In this document: piece by piece, positions 12,567-23,908 of the stretch
How the letters are laid out: every line of letters starts with the position of its first letter
Position numbering within the stretch: the stretch's first letter is position 1
Origin: Cadophora sp. MPI-SDFR-AT-0126
Taxonomy: Eukaryota; Ascomycota; Leotiomycetes; Helotiales; Ploettnerulaceae
Assembly: GCA_020747065.1 (NCBI GenBank)
Contig: JAGMVK010000027.1
Coordinates: forward strand, 558,001-622,000
Direction: 5' to 3'
DNA length: 64,000 bases
Notes under the pieces: generated by a model
The model's input: the letters and a program-made list of their open reading frames with translations, nothing else
Databases searched by the model: none
What the model was told of the DNA's origin: nothing
Made by a program: the position numbers and the translations under genes

Positions 12567-13192
12567 AATCAAATGTCACACACTGCTTGAGTTGAATTAT
12601 AAATTATTGACGTCCTAGTTGTTGCGTAGATGCCCTCCTAGTAAATACGCAGGCCCCAGGCCAACCGGTCAAAGCCATTTTGTGGATGATCGAAAACCTA
12701 GGAGATCACAATACCGTGCGTCCGAGGATGATAGTCCCTAGCCAGGTTTGTTAGCTCCACAAATGTCAGCACCGCAAATAGATCGGTGAAAGCCTTGGGA
12801 TTAAGTATGCATGTTCTGGCGGATAGAAACTAGGTTTGTCTGAGTTCTATTATGGCCAGCCAGACGATGAGGACGAGTACAGGTAGTACCATCTCGATCA
12901 GCACCATGACACCAACCCTCCTGCAAGGTTTCCACCCTTGGAGTCGGTTTGGAGGACATGAAACATCATTTGAAAGCAGACGACTCGAAACGGAGGGCTA
13001 GCACCGTACATCATAATGGCACGCCGGGTTATAGACTGACATTAGAAAGCGAGGAGTAACAAGGGCCCCGGCTTTTACTTATACATTTTTGCCCAAGAGA
13101 CGAACGCGAGATCTACCTTTACATACTATCTCTTCCTCAGAACCCTGTCGAAACTCCGCGAAAGAAAAATCACCACCTCAGTAAGGTCGACC
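12567..13192. other. Convergent intergenic region, no gene seen
   Basis: Lies between the 3' ends of the methyltransferase and the ABC transporter. No frame of interest. Confidence 0.5.
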
Positions 13193-16100
13193 TCACGCAT
13201 TCTCGCCCAAACTTTGCAAGTTTACGAGTTCAAAGTACTTCCCTCCTTTTTGAATCAGCTCTTGATGCGTGCCCTGCTCAACAATCTGTCCTTGATCAAG
13301 CACGTATATAATATCAGCCGTCTGAGTCGTGCTCAATCGATGAGCGACAGCAATCGTAGTTCGGCCACTAGCAACCTTGTCTAACGCTGCCTGCACGATC
13401 TTTTCAGACTCGGAGTCTAGAGCTGAAGTTGCTTCGTCAAAGAGAAGGATCTTAGGGTCTCGCAGTAGCGCGCGGGCAACGGCAATGCGTTGCTTCTGTC
13501 CTCCCGAAAGGAGCACGCCCTTGGATCCGCAAACAGTCGAAAATCCTTCTGGCAACGACACGATGAAGTCGTGGATATTGGCATCTTTACACGCTTGGAT
13601 TACGACCTCTTCTGGAACGTCTTCCGGCTTGCGGTCGGTGCCAAGGAGAATGTTCTCGCGAATTGTTCCTTGGTAAAGGGTAGGCTCCTGAGACACGAGA
13701 GCGAGATGCTTGCGATACGCATTAACGTTGAGCGATGATATATCTTGTCCGTCGACATATATGCCCCCGGCGAGTGGGTCATAGAAACGTTCGAGCAGTG
13801 AAACTAGAGTGGATTTCCCACAGCCTGACGCGCCAACCAGTCCCACGTACTGTCCGGGCTGCACAGACAAGTTCAAGCTGCGGAGCACAGGCACCTCGGG
13901 ACGTGTGGGATAGCGGAAGTGGACATCGCGAAACTCGATCGAGCCAAGAATCCCACCAGGAACCTGGCCGCTTTCGCTCCACGTGTCGATCGAGGGCTGG
14001 CCGTCGAACAGTTTTTTCATTGTCTCTGCTGCGTGCTTCGCCTTGGCCATATCAGGGGCGGACGAAAAGATGACACCAGCGGACTGAGAGCCAAAGATGA
14101 TCGCCGTGAAGACCAATATAAACACAAACAAGTCGTACTCGCGGCTGGCGATCAGTTTGCTGCCGTACCAGAAGCCAAGCGCATTACACAGAAGCAAAAA
14201 ACTTTGACTAGCAGCATATAGCGTGCTGGATTTGAGGACTGAAATGAGACTTTTCGAAGCTTGGAGTTCAAGCTGCTTGTGGTAGTTCTTCCAAATATCA
14301 TGCTCGCGAGTCAAGGAAGCAACAGTCCGGATCGCACTTATAGCTTCACAGGCGTAAGATGCCGACTTCTCATAAGCCTTCGTTGCGCGAGTTTGGAAGC
14401 GAGCGAGCATCCAAACACGCAGAAACCCACAACCCAACACAATCGGAACTGTAGAAAGACACACAAGTGCAAGTTTCCACCCGAATGCCAGGCTGATAAT
14501 ATAGCTGATGATGAGCGTAGTCGAGAGCTGTAAGATGGTGCCTAAAGTGACACCCGACATGCCAGCCATGTGAGCTGTCTCCGTGTTCAACAACGATGTC
14601 AACGCCCCAGCAGTATTTTCCTCCCGGTCAAAGAATGCAACGTCTTGACGCAATATAGTTCGGAAAGCTCTGTCACGACTGCGATGGACCAATCGCTCGC
14701 TGCAGAAGGCGAACGATATCCCTTGAACGCAAAATGCGAAGAGCAACACAAAGGCTGTCATGAAGTACATCCATGACCAGAAGCCAATCTTGGCTAGAAC
14801 GTGGTCTTTCTGAGATGGAATGTTACCAAGGGAGAGGACGTCGATGGATTTGGCGTAGATCACAGCTTGCACGGGTTGTACTGCGCCAGCAAGGATGGAA
14901 GAGGTCAGCCCAGTCGCCATCCAGTACCATTCCGCTTTGTTAAAAGATGCAATGAACTGGATCAAGGTCCAGAGAGAGTATATTTTCTTGGCTTCTGTCT
15001 TGTCATTGACGAAGCCATTGGGCGCAAACTGGGTGGAATTTGTCCGCGTGAGTATGACTCTGTTTGGATCCTCCATGCATCCTTTGGTCATTTTGGAATG
15101 CAAGGTATCAAATTCTCGAACAGAGCCCGGCAGCTCTGGTGCATTCTTATCTTTCTCGTTAATGAGTTCGACGGTGGTCTCCTTCTCCTCCTCCTCCTCC
15201 TTCTCCAGCCTCTCGCCTGTTTCCAGCTTGCGGTCCTCTTCAGTTTCGCTTGCAATGTTCTGAGCCTCGACGAGTCGATAATATGCTTCTTGCTTCTTCA
15301 TGAGGACATCGTGTATCCCTTGTTCTACAATGCGACCTTGGCTCATGACCACGATGTTATCCGCGTGCCTAATCGTATTGAGACGGTGGGCTATCACAAT
15401 GGTGGTACGTCCTTTGGCGGCCTTGTCAAGAGCAGCTTGTACGACGCCCTCGCTCTTAGTATCGAGCGCCGATGTTGCTTCGTCGAGAAGCAGGACTTTT
15501 GGATCACCGATGATAGCTCTGGCGATAGCAATTCGCTGCTTTTGACCGCCGCTCAGCAGGAATCCGCGCTCTCCGATATTAGTGTCGTACCCTTCGGGAA
15601 GCTGAGAGATGAAGTCATGAGAATTAGCTATTCTTGCAGCCTTTTCAACCAGTCCGAAAGTCAGCTCATCGGATGAAGTCTCGTGTATGGTGCCGATAAG
15701 TCCATAACGAATATTGTTCGCAATTGTTGTGGCGAAAAGTGTGGTTTCCTGGGATACGAGACCGATCTGTTGCCGCAGCCAACGCAAATTAAGGGTTTGC
15801 ACATTGTAGCCGTCCAAGAAGATAGCGCCGCCAACAGGATCATAGAATCGCTCGAGGAGGCCAATAATAGTGCTTTTACCGGATCCGGATGCGCCCACAA
15901 GAGCTGTGGTCTTGCCGGCAGGAATGGTCAAGTCGAAATCTTCCATCACAACGACCTCAGGACGAGAAGGGTAGATGTGTCGAACATGGCTGAGCTTGAG
16001 ATAACCTTCGATTGCCTCGGGCTTCTCCCCCTCATCAGACTCGGGATCTAGGGGAGACGATCGGTCAATGGTAGCAAAAATCTCGGCTGCTGCCGAGACC

Positions 16101-17305
16101 GCGGTGCTGAAGGCTTGGGCGTGAGGCGCCACGTTACCGAGCGAGAATGCAGCCATCTGGACGGCGAGAATAATAGTGATCACTTGCGATAGACCCGTTT
16201 CGCCGCTTGTGACATAGTGACCGCCAAGCCAGAAAGCGAGAGCATAGCCAAAGGTCAAAAAACACAAGATGAATCCTACCATTGAGCCTGTAAGAGCTTT
16301 GGCCTTGAATCCACCCTTTTCGGCAATCTTGAGGTGAGTGTCGTATTCCTTTGCAAGTTTGTCCTGTGTGCCAAACGCAACAGCATTGCGAATCGAACTA
16401 ATAACTTCTTCCACTACAGTGCCACCCACAGCGTAAGCTGTCAGAGACTCCTTGGTGAATTTGATGATGATTCCACCTACAATAGCCATAGTCAGGACAA
16501 TGGCTACGATTGCAGAGGTCAGAATGAGGGTGAGTTTCCAGTAGCGAACGAAGCCGATGACATACGCAGACACAAAGGTCGCAACAGCCGTCAAGGTCAA
16601 GCCGACTTTCTCGGAGATACCCTCCTGAATCAAGTTGGTATTGGATGTGATGCGAATCGTGATCTCCCCTGCCCCCAGTTTATCAAAGAAGCCAATGTTC
16701 TGTCGTAGAATACTGCGCAAATAATTCTCGCGGATCTTAGCGGAGATGTTCTCCCCAGCGTAGATAAACCCGACTGTAGAGACATAGACGGTGACAGCTT
16801 CTCCAATGGCTAGATAGACAAGATAAAGGGTGAGGGTGTTAACACTAGTCTCAAATCTGGCTAGGGCTTGGTCCGTGTTATTGACAAAATCACCAAATTT
16901 GCCCGTTAAGGAGCCAAAGATGACGGTCATCAAGGGCATAGCTGCACCGGCGGCAATGGCACAGATTGCACTGACGGTGAGAACAAGAATGTCGTTCTTC
17001 GTGGCATACCTATAGAGACTGAAGTACGAAATGTCGGAAGGAAGTACGTCGAGCTGTCGACGAATGATGGCTGCCTTATCTTCAGGCAAGGATGGAGAGA
17101 CGTCTGGTGGTGTTTGATCCTGGTCTCGATCTCTGTTGTGCTCTTTGGGAACTTCAGAGTCAACTCTGATGGAAAGAGCGGTTTCTCTGCTGCGATTTGT
17201 AGATCCAGGTGTCTGAACGAAGGTATTGGACGTTGGTATAGTATCTTTCAGACCATTGGCGTCATTGGATGGGGGCCCTTCCTCTCGATCCTGGCTGTGT
17301 GCCAT
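13193..17305 (-). CDS. ABCB-type full ABC transporter (multidrug resistance / Pmd1-like)
   Basis: One uninterrupted frame of 1,370 residues from the chosen Met at 17305; an in-frame Met at 17383 would add 26 residues. The order is TMD-NBD-TMD-NBD. Walker A motifs are GASGSGKST (about residue 470) and GASGCGKST (about 1157). Both NBDs carry the LSGGQKQR signature (about 582 and 1263), a DEATSALD Walker B and AHRL H-loops, so both ATP sites look competent. The linker has an acidic Glu/Lys-rich run near 690-710. It resembles leptomycin-resistance/P-glycoprotein-like fungal pumps of the plasma membrane. Location at the edge of the HR-PKS cluster suggests self-protection or export of the product (inference). 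Long N-terminal polar extensions are normal for this family. Confidence 0.95.
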   Translation of the reverse strand: MAHSQDREEGPPSNDANGLKDTIPTSNTFVQTPGSTNRSRETALSIRVDSEVPKEHNRDRDQDQTPPDVSPSLPEDKAAIIRRQLDVLPSDISYFSLYRYATKNDILVLTVSAICAIAAGAAMPLMTVIFGSLTGKFGDFVNNTDQALARFETSVNTLTLYLVYLAIGEAVTVYVSTVGFIYAGENISAKIRENYLRSILRQNIGFFDKLGAGEITIRITSNTNLIQEGISEKVGLTLTAVATFVSAYVIGFVRYWKLTLILTSAIVAIVLTMAIVGGIIIKFTKESLTAYAVGGTVVEEVISSIRNAVAFGTQDKLAKEYDTHLKIAEKGGFKAKALTGSMVGFILCFLTFGYALAFWLGGHYVTSGETGLSQVITIILAVQMAAFSLGNVAPHAQAFSTAVSAAAEIFATIDRSSPLDPESDEGEKPEAIEGYLKLSHVRHIYPSRPEVVVMEDFDLTIPAGKTTALVGASGSGKSTIIGLLERFYDPVGGAIFLDGYNVQTLNLRWLRQQIGLVSQETTLFATTIANNIRYGLIGTIHETSSDELTFGLVEKAARIANSHDFISQLPEGYDTNIGERGFLLSGGQKQRIAIARAIIGDPKVLLLDEATSALDTKSEGVVQAALDKAAKGRTTIVIAHRLNTIRHADNIVVMSQGRIVEQGIHDVLMKKQEAYYRLVEAQNIASETEEDRKLETGERLEKEEEEEKETTVELINEKDKNAPELPGSVREFDTLHSKMTKGCMEDPNRVILTRTNSTQFAPNGFVNDKTEAKKIYSLWTLIQFIASFNKAEWYWMATGLTSSILAGAVQPVQAVIYAKSIDVLSLGNIPSQKDHVLAKIGFWSWMYFMTAFVLLFAFCVQGISFAFCSERLVHRSRDRAFRTILRQDVAFFDREENTAGALTSLLNTETAHMAGMSGVTLGTILQLSTTLIISYIISLAFGWKLALVCLSTVPIVLGCGFLRVWMLARFQTRATKAYEKSASYACEAISAIRTVASLTREHDIWKNYHKQLELQASKSLISVLKSSTLYAASQSFLLLCNALGFWYGSKLIASREYDLFVFILVFTAIIFGSQSAGVIFSSAPDMAKAKHAAETMKKLFDGQPSIDTWSESGQVPGGILGSIEFRDVHFRYPTRPEVPVLRSLNLSVQPGQYVGLVGASGCGKSTLVSLLERFYDPLAGGIYVDGQDISSLNVNAYRKHLALVSQEPTLYQGTIRENILLGTDRKPEDVPEEVVIQACKDANIHDFIVSLPEGFSTVCGSKGVLLSGGQKQRIAVARALLRDPKILLFDEATSALDSESEKIVQAALDKVASGRTTIAVAHRLSTTQTADIIYVLDQGQIVEQGTHQELIQKGGKYFELVNLQSLGENA

Positions 17306-17784
17306 AGCACGAGATGTTGCTCCGGTAGCGGAAACAATATCCAGATTAGTATAGTAAGAGTGACAAAACTGGCCGTTAAGCACCTAAGATCGTGGAAGCT
17401 GTCATCATAATGGCGAGAACAGAAGATGGATGCTGTAGTCAGGAGAACGTGAAGAATGTGGGGCCAGAAGGTGATCTGAATTGAGATTATGAATAAATCA
17501 GTCGCGTTTGAAGATTTGCTTTGAATGTGAGTCCAGACAGAAAGTCAATGCAAGTAATTTACTGTAAGCAGAAGAGAGGCAGCGAAGAGCATTGGGTAAG
17601 GGAGTTCAGAACAGCAATTTTTCCAGTGACATGTCAAATTAATTCAACGTGTCTTTTGCCTATAATGCAAGCATAATCGAGCCGGTGTAATCAATGTTCA
17701 TCATTCACTTTTTGGAGACCCGGCCCACCCCTCGGTGTTCCTAAATCTGACCGTAATCGAAAATTTGGGCTTCCGGCCAATCAT

Positions 17785-17809
17785 CCGCATAAGCGCAGTG
17801 CCGATGCGG
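17785..17809. promoter_or_regulatory. Inverted repeat CCGCAT-N13-ATGCGG upstream of the ABC transporter
   Basis: Perfect 6-bp arms at 17785-17790 and 17804-17809, about 480 bp upstream of the transporter start. Paired CCG/CGG ends with a fixed spacer are the kind of site Zn2Cys6 dimers bind. No experimental consensus is matched. The rest of 17306-18433 shows no gene. Confidence 0.3.
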
Positions 17810-18433
17810 CTTAGACCTGTTTTTTTTGGTTCCCTATCGCCATCCAGCTGTAACGGTGCAATAATTATACGACAGTTTGTATTTGACTAGAGTTAAGACA
17901 CTGCTGATAAAGGAGGACGAAGACAATAGGGGCAAAACGGAAAGTGGAAGAGAAGAACAAGAATAAGATGCCATGATGTACTTATTTGGATCTTTCTCTT
18001 ACCGACCTGTCCTCATTGGCTTGAATAGCTCTGAAGAGCTCTTGGGCTCAGGGATAGCAGTAATGTGGAGTGAGGACAGAGGGGCGGCTACTGTCTGCAT
18101 CCCCGGCTTCGGGTCCAAGGCCTGGTCCGAAGCGGAGGATCGATCCTAGCAACGGTCAAATCTTCAAACATAAAAGTGAGTGAATAGCTTAGCTAAGATA
18201 TAACAGTAGGCTAGAACTAAAGTAGTTTAATCTGTATCAATTGAATTACGTTAGTGTCAAATTATGTTGAGAATCTCAACCCTACTTTCTCGCTTTCTCA
18301 TCACAACATACCAATGCTTAAACAACAACTTCCTCAAACCACCACATACTTCTCGAGACAGAATCATTCGAACAATTCTATCTGATCAGCACTAGCCAGT
18401 TCGCTATGACATCTGCCTTCCAATCCGCGCCCA

Positions 18434-18805
18434 ATGGGGCTGCACACGGAAATTCTGCCACCAACTTCAACCACACTACTCGATCTACTCTTCTCGGCCA
18501 GTCTCCTCCATACGAATCATGGTCAACAAACACAACTAGGATCACTATGGCAAGCCAATATCGAGATGAAATCTCTGAATGCGGGGCTAGCTACCGCAGA
18601 GAACGCCCATGAGGCTCGAAATCCAGCCCCAGCTGGTGACAGTCACTTCGTTGCTGGATGCACGAGCTTCGCTGAATGCATTGCCGACAATGCGAAGACA
18701 GTCAAGGTCGTAGTTGGCCTACTATTTGCGTTCATGGTTCTTTTCGGTATTGGTCTCTGGCACGATGCCTTCTTTGAGCGTCCTTGGAAGGACTCCTCTC
18801 CGTAG
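18434..18805 (+). CDS. Possible small single-pass membrane protein, unrecognised
   Basis: A 123-residue frame with one clear membrane segment near the C-terminus (VVVGLLFAFMVLFGIGLW), preceded by a polar stretch with two cysteines. It is not recognised as a known family. The upstream sequence is CA-rich, as in fungal leaders. A competing frame begins at the ATG at 18406, so the start and even the reading frame are uncertain. It may be no gene at all. Confidence 0.25.
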   Translation: MGLHTEILPPTSTTLLDLLFSASLLHTNHGQQTQLGSLWQANIEMKSLNAGLATAENAHEARNPAPAGDSHFVAGCTSFAECIADNAKTVKVVVGLLFAFMVLFGIGLWHDAFFERPWKDSSP

Positions 18806-20414
18806 AGTAAGCTCTCATCCTGCTGCTACTTGACTTCTCCAGCAGGGAACAAAATTGACAGGTGGTTAGGTAGACTCTTGTGCCTTTTTTCCCCATATCA
18901 CCTTGATTGCGATCAAGCAACTAAGGTATGGTCATGCTCTCGGGAAGGAACGAATTCTAATTAGCATTCGAGACTTGACTTCAACCTTCTGGAGTTCGAC
19001 ACTTTCCAAGCTTTACGCGTTCTACAACGACAGGATCGAACAGACAGACAACAATTGGATGTACTCTTGGATTTGGGATATTACCGTGGCACACGAGTAG
19101 GCGCATTTGGGATTGGTGGTGCATAATAACCAGGCGTTTCTGATTTTCGGCCCATTCTGCGGCGGGAGTTTGGGAGTTGAGGTATACCCTAGATCAACAG
19201 TGTCTTTAGGTTGCTCTTGAAATTCAGCATTGCGTTCCTTGCCTTTATGAAAGTCTTCCGATTCGACCTCGTTTGTTTCCCCGAGTCTCAATAAATTGAG
19301 GTAAACGTGATAAAGATCAAAGGAAACCACTGAATCTGGTGTTTGCGAGTCGAAATCTGGTCCTGATACTTCTTATGTATGCGCAGGTACAAGTACAGGA
19401 GAGAAAGGGCGGGAAGCTTCAACGGGGATACTGCGTTGTTCTCCATTCAACAACAACAACGACAACAATAACAACAATAAGAACAAGGAAAAGAAGAAGA
19501 AGCTCAAGCTGATAGTTTTTACTTCTCTATAATTCTAGGGGATAGAGGAATGCCACTGATAAGGCCTAGAGCTCCACAAAAGATGCTTGTATCAGCCACC
19601 ACGACACGTGTAAACGTGGATACGCGTTCACCTTTATGAATCGAAATCCAATTCTCAACATCTAACACCGAATAACTATAACTTACTTACACCTGTAACG
19701 ATTCTGTAGATCATTTTGATCTGCCCGAGCAGTAAAGTCACAATGGACAAGTATGGAAGCGCAGAGAAACCGCTGGTGGCCAGATGTATGCACACGCGAA
19801 CTAACGGACATTAGCCGCAATCCTTATGACCCGGACATCGACCAAGTCAGCTATACGAGGCTTCGCGACAGAATCATCGGAACAGAAGGCCCTAAGCCGA
19901 AGAAGAGCATATCAAAGATAAAGAGGTTATCTGTGTTACAATACACGGAGGCGATGCAGCGACAGTAAGCCACGGCGCAACAAGCGCAAAGGGTGGATAT
20001 AATACCGACAACTCTAATGGGTGGGCATGATTTAAACAAGAATATGGGGGTACTGAAGAGGATGTTGGGGATGATGATGAGATTTGTATTGAACAAATCT
20101 TCAATTCACTCAAGGATTTGATGATTTTCTCCACACTGACTGACCAGGAAAACAATTGGAATGTTCTTACTGCAGGTTACTCCCCCGTAATTGAAGTCCA
20201 TTAGCGATTGCCATATGCAGCGTCCGAAGGCGCTTAGAATTGCCCCTTTCAACCATCTCGGCAATCTATGCTAAGTTAGTACCATGAAACGATCACACAA
20301 ATTAGGGCCCAAGAGCTGCATGAAAACGAGATGTGGGTGTGTTCGATCGACTTTATGAGTCGAAATATATACAAATCGGAAGGTAACGAAGTTTTAGAGT
20401 ACCCAACTTTCAAG
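18806..20414. other. Intergenic, no convincing gene
   Basis: Contains several short frames (for example 19753-19968) without domain signals or supporting context, and the CAA/AAG-rich microsatellite listed separately. Confidence 0.45.
19448..19503. repeat. CAA/AAG-rich simple-sequence tract
   Basis: Imperfect CAA repeats pass into AAG-rich repeats. Purine-biased low-complexity DNA in a non-coding stretch. Confidence 0.75.
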
Positions 20415-21679
20415 ATGAATGGTGATTCGATGCCAAGAACTGCGGAGCAGAAGCCCATGAAGTCTTTCACACCACCTCTTCCGAATCCTGCTCTATACAC
20501 TACGAAAGATCACAGGATCTACAACGCCCCATCACCTCCTCTGAGTCCCGGACCAGACGACTGTGTTGTACATGTCCGTGCCAATGGAATATGCGGGTAA
20601 GGATCAAGTTTTCTACCAACTGTACGCATCTCATGGCACGAATCTAACACGTCCCTCAGTTCTGATCTACATTTTTGGAAAACCGGCGAGATCGGTACCT
20701 GCATCGTGTCCTCCGATTACGTACTGGGTCACGAGGGAGCTGGAGTAGTCGTCTTCGCAGGTTCAAACGTGAAGCATCTCGTACCTGGTGACCGCGTTGC
20801 CATTGAGCCCGGAGTGCCATGCCACCAATGCCACAACTGCACCACAGGCGAATACAATCTATGCGCGGACGTTGAGTTTTCTGGCGCGCCACCTTTCCAC
20901 GGCTCGATTCGTCGATATCATGTTCATCGGGCTAAATATCTACACAAATTGCCAGATAAACTGTCATTCAGCGACGGCGCCTTGCTGGAGCCTTTGAGCG
21001 TCGTACTGCATGCATTTGAGCGTGTGCCGACTCGATTGGGTCAACCTGTTCTGATATGTGGCGCCGGACCAATTGGGCTGATTGCTTTGGCGGCGGCAAA
21101 GGCGAGTGGAGCATGGCCGCTGGTGATTACAGACATCGATGCTGCGAGACTGGAATTCGCCAGGAAGTTTGTGCCAGATTGCGACGTCTACTTGACACCT
21201 CTGCATGGCAAACCAAAAGATATCGCTGCAGAAATTACAACCCTGTTCACCGAGGAACTCCGTAGCGAGCAACCAAGTGTTGTGTATGAATGCTCGGGTG
21301 TACACAGCAGCTTTAATACCGCAATTTATGCCTGTCAAAGGGGTGGGCAGGTGATGATTGTTGGCGTTGGGAAAGCTATTCTGGATGGGCTACCCTTCAT
21401 GCATGCATCTCTCGCTGAGGTACGTGTTCTCGTGCATGGGAATTCTCCTTGCGAACAACTTTGCTGATAGTCAGACTTCAGATCGATATCAAATTTATCA
21501 ATCGCTATCACCACTCATGGCCATATGCAATTCGTTTGTTGCAGTCTGGGTACATCAATTTGAGGCCACTGATCACTCATACCTTCAAGCTTGACGACTG
21601 TGTGGAAGCCCTACAGACTGCAGCTGATCGAACGAGGAGCTCTGTCAAAATCCATATTATAGATGGAGATCAAGATTAA
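20415..21679 (+). CDS. Zinc-dependent medium-chain polyol dehydrogenase (L-arabinitol 4-dehydrogenase/sorbitol dehydrogenase type)
   Basis: Exons 20415-20596, 20660-21419 and 21482-21679 encode 379 residues. Catalytic zinc ligands are the Cys of GICGSD and the HE of GHEGAG. The structural zinc lobe has four Cys in PCHQCHNCTTGEYNLC. The NAD loop is GAGPIGL and the acidic specificity residue sits in VITDID, favouring NAD. GLxGxH and similar plant-ADH motifs are absent, and the HFWKTGEIG segment matches sugar-alcohol dehydrogenases. Family members oxidise L-arabinitol, xylitol or sorbitol to the ketose in the cytosol. An in-frame Met at 20331 could extend the N-terminus. It lies about 6 kb from a sugar transporter and 9 kb from a pentose-type SDR, consistent with a pentitol role. 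The exact substrate cannot be read from sequence. Confidence 0.88.
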
Positions 21680-22186
21680 CGGAAACAGAGAGGGTGGAAG
21701 CATTGTAATCTAACGGCGTGATGTTCGTGTCTAATGGTTTTACTCCCATTATTTATACAGAAGACTGTATACAGAAGAGCGTAGAATGATAAGACTAGAC
21801 AATACATCATATCTTGTGGTCTAAACTTGGCATGTATCTTGACTTGTATACTAATTAATGGGTGGGAGACCAAGGACCGGCCGAATCTCTCGACAAAGTA
21901 CCTGCAATGAACAGAGAACAGGATATTGCAGACTTCTTCCCAAGACTATTAAAATGTGACCGCTTCAAACTCGGCCTAGCTGTCCAGTAAACCTCTTCAA
22001 AACGATGCACAGATTCTACTATTCATACACAGTGTGCCGGTATCACAGCTTTTTGCTCTTGGTACATTAGTAAGGTAACCAAAAAGACAAGTAATCCTTG
22101 CGAAAGGCACATTTGTTTAATGCATGACTCGTGTAATATTACTGCAAGTAGGTTTCCAAATACTTCTTCATTCAAACAAAACGACT
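21680..22186. other. Convergent intergenic region, no gene seen
   Basis: AT-rich 3' flanks of the dehydrogenase and the epoxide hydrolase. Nothing supportable. Confidence 0.5.
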
Positions 22187-23107
22187 TTAGTTATGTTTTC
22201 CAATAAATGCTACAACCTTCGCGACAAAATCTTGTGGACTCTCCTCCGCTGTCCAATGTCCACTCTGAAGCACTTTCACAACCTCCACATTCTTGTAAAA
22301 CTCGCGAGTCTGCTCCTCTTCAACCTCGAGCAGAATGCTCATCTCGCCACACAAAGCAGCAGCGGGCATCTTCAGGAGTCCAGATTTTTTCAGCATTGCC
22401 TGATTGTGCTTGGCATCTTGTGGAAATGCACGGTAGAGCTCGAATCCAGCACGCATGCCACCGGGCTGGGCGAAACTGGCGGCGTAGTGATCAACATCTC
22501 TGGGTGTGATACCGACTGGATTAAAGCAAAGGCGATCATAGAAATGCTTGATATATATCTTCTCTCGACCTTGAGTGAGTAGTTCAGGAAGGTCGAGCTG
22601 TTGCTGAAAGGTAAAGTGCCACATGCCTGGGGAGGTTTTGAACCCGGACTCGTATGGTTTGGCACCTGGGAGAGGGCATTCTCCGAACATCACTGAGCGC
22701 GTGTGATCTGGGTGTGAGGCTGCGTATGCATGAGCCACCATGCCGCCGATATCTTGGCCAACGACATGAATTGGAGATTTGATTCCGAGATGATCATGTG
22801 CGACGATGTACAGGTCATTTGCTACCGTGACCTTATCGTATCCTAGTTTGGGATGTGAAGAGTCTCCAGCCCCCCGGTAGTCGGGGGCAATGACTCTGTA
22901 ACCGGCCTGGGCAAGAGGAGTTATGACGTGGCGCCATTGATAGGAGGTATTGGGATATCCATGGATAAGTAGAATGACACCCTTCTCTGCAACCCCTTGA
23001 GGTGGGCAGTCGATGTAGTGAATTCGAACCTCTCGATCTTCGTCTACAAATGCGTGGCCATGCTTCCAATGCTGATCTTCGATCTGAGTAGGATTGAGAG
23101 ATGGCAT
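22187..23107 (-). CDS. Alpha/beta hydrolase, soluble epoxide hydrolase type
   Basis: Single exon, 306 residues from the Met at 23107; the upstream frame is treated as leader. The oxyanion motif is HGYP. The nucleophile elbow GQDIGG carries an Asp, as expected for epoxide hydrolases and haloacid dehalogenases rather than esterases (Ser). The charge-relay His is in SGHWTAEE. The segment APDYRGAGDSS is the conserved loop after strand beta-4. No signal peptide is seen, so it is cytosolic. It probably opens an epoxide to a diol; a fluoroacetate-dehalogenase-like activity cannot be excluded. It is divergent from a second epoxide hydrolase of a different subfamily, which suggests joint use in detoxification or in tailoring a natural product. 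Confidence 0.85.
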   Translation of the reverse strand: MPSLNPTQIEDQHWKHGHAFVDEDREVRIHYIDCPPQGVAEKGVILLIHGYPNTSYQWRHVITPLAQAGYRVIAPDYRGAGDSSHPKLGYDKVTVANDLYIVAHDHLGIKSPIHVVGQDIGGMVAHAYAASHPDHTRSVMFGECPLPGAKPYESGFKTSPGMWHFTFQQQLDLPELLTQGREKIYIKHFYDRLCFNPVGITPRDVDHYAASFAQPGGMRAGFELYRAFPQDAKHNQAMLKKSGLLKMPAAALCGEMSILLEVEEEQTREFYKNVEVVKVLQSGHWTAEESPQDFVAKVVAFIGKHN

Positions 23108-23908
23108 AATGACTTGCAATGATTTTCTGAGTGGAGAAAATCTGGTCTGGAGGAGACGAAATATGTAAAGCAAGATGTTGATGCACCCATTGTTATTAGA
23201 TATATGTTTTGGGTCGCATAACAACCCCGCTACCCCGTTACACACAACATCAAGCCTGGTATTCTAGAACACTAACTCGAGACCCTGGAGCAGTTAGCTC
23301 GTTACCGAAGGCACTGATTCTAGGCGCCCTGTGAGGTACTCAAGAGCATGGGATTTGTCACTGCGCTTTGAAACCAGCGTTCCTAGAGTCGTAAAAGTAA
23401 GGCACTACCCCGCATTGTTGGTCTCGAGAGATACGGGCTCGAGAAGCGCCCGTTGGTTTCGAGAATAATGCGGAGACTTTCCCCGCAGTGTCTGACGTCG
23501 ATGAAGTTCTCCCAATGCGAGTTGGCGTCCCTCCAGCGAGATCCACGGGTCCTGTCTTGTGCCATTTAAGGCAATCTTTGGCGCGGGGGAAAAGCCTTTC
23601 GGCAACGTTCACTAAGCGCTCACTGGGTTGTTTTTGGAACGAGGCCCAGACCGCGCGCCACTTCAGTTTGGTGATTTGCTGATCACTACGCAATCTCAAA
23701 ACTAATTGCGCGTAATGGTTCCTATTTCATCTGCTTATGAAAGATTTCTGGTGATTTGCTCGTCCGCTATCGCCAAAAAGCACAACTCATGTCCAATTCT
23801 GCATAAATTGTGGGACTTTTAATGATCACAATCATTCCACTCTGCTTACTTTCCACTTTGACATAACACCCATCTTTTAGCAAGACGTGAGACGTAGCGC
23901 GCATAAAC
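23108..23908. promoter_or_regulatory. Divergent promoter between two epoxide hydrolases
   Basis: 801 bp between facing-away start codons. It is GC-rich in the middle, with short inverted CGGGC/GCCCG arms near 23434-23452. No gene is seen. Co-regulation is inferred only from the layout. Confidence 0.4.

Noticed and set aside
15049..15400. Plus-strand frames of 81-291 codons within 13.4-17.4 kb
   Set aside because: They lie on the opposite strand of the ABC transporter frame and have no domains.
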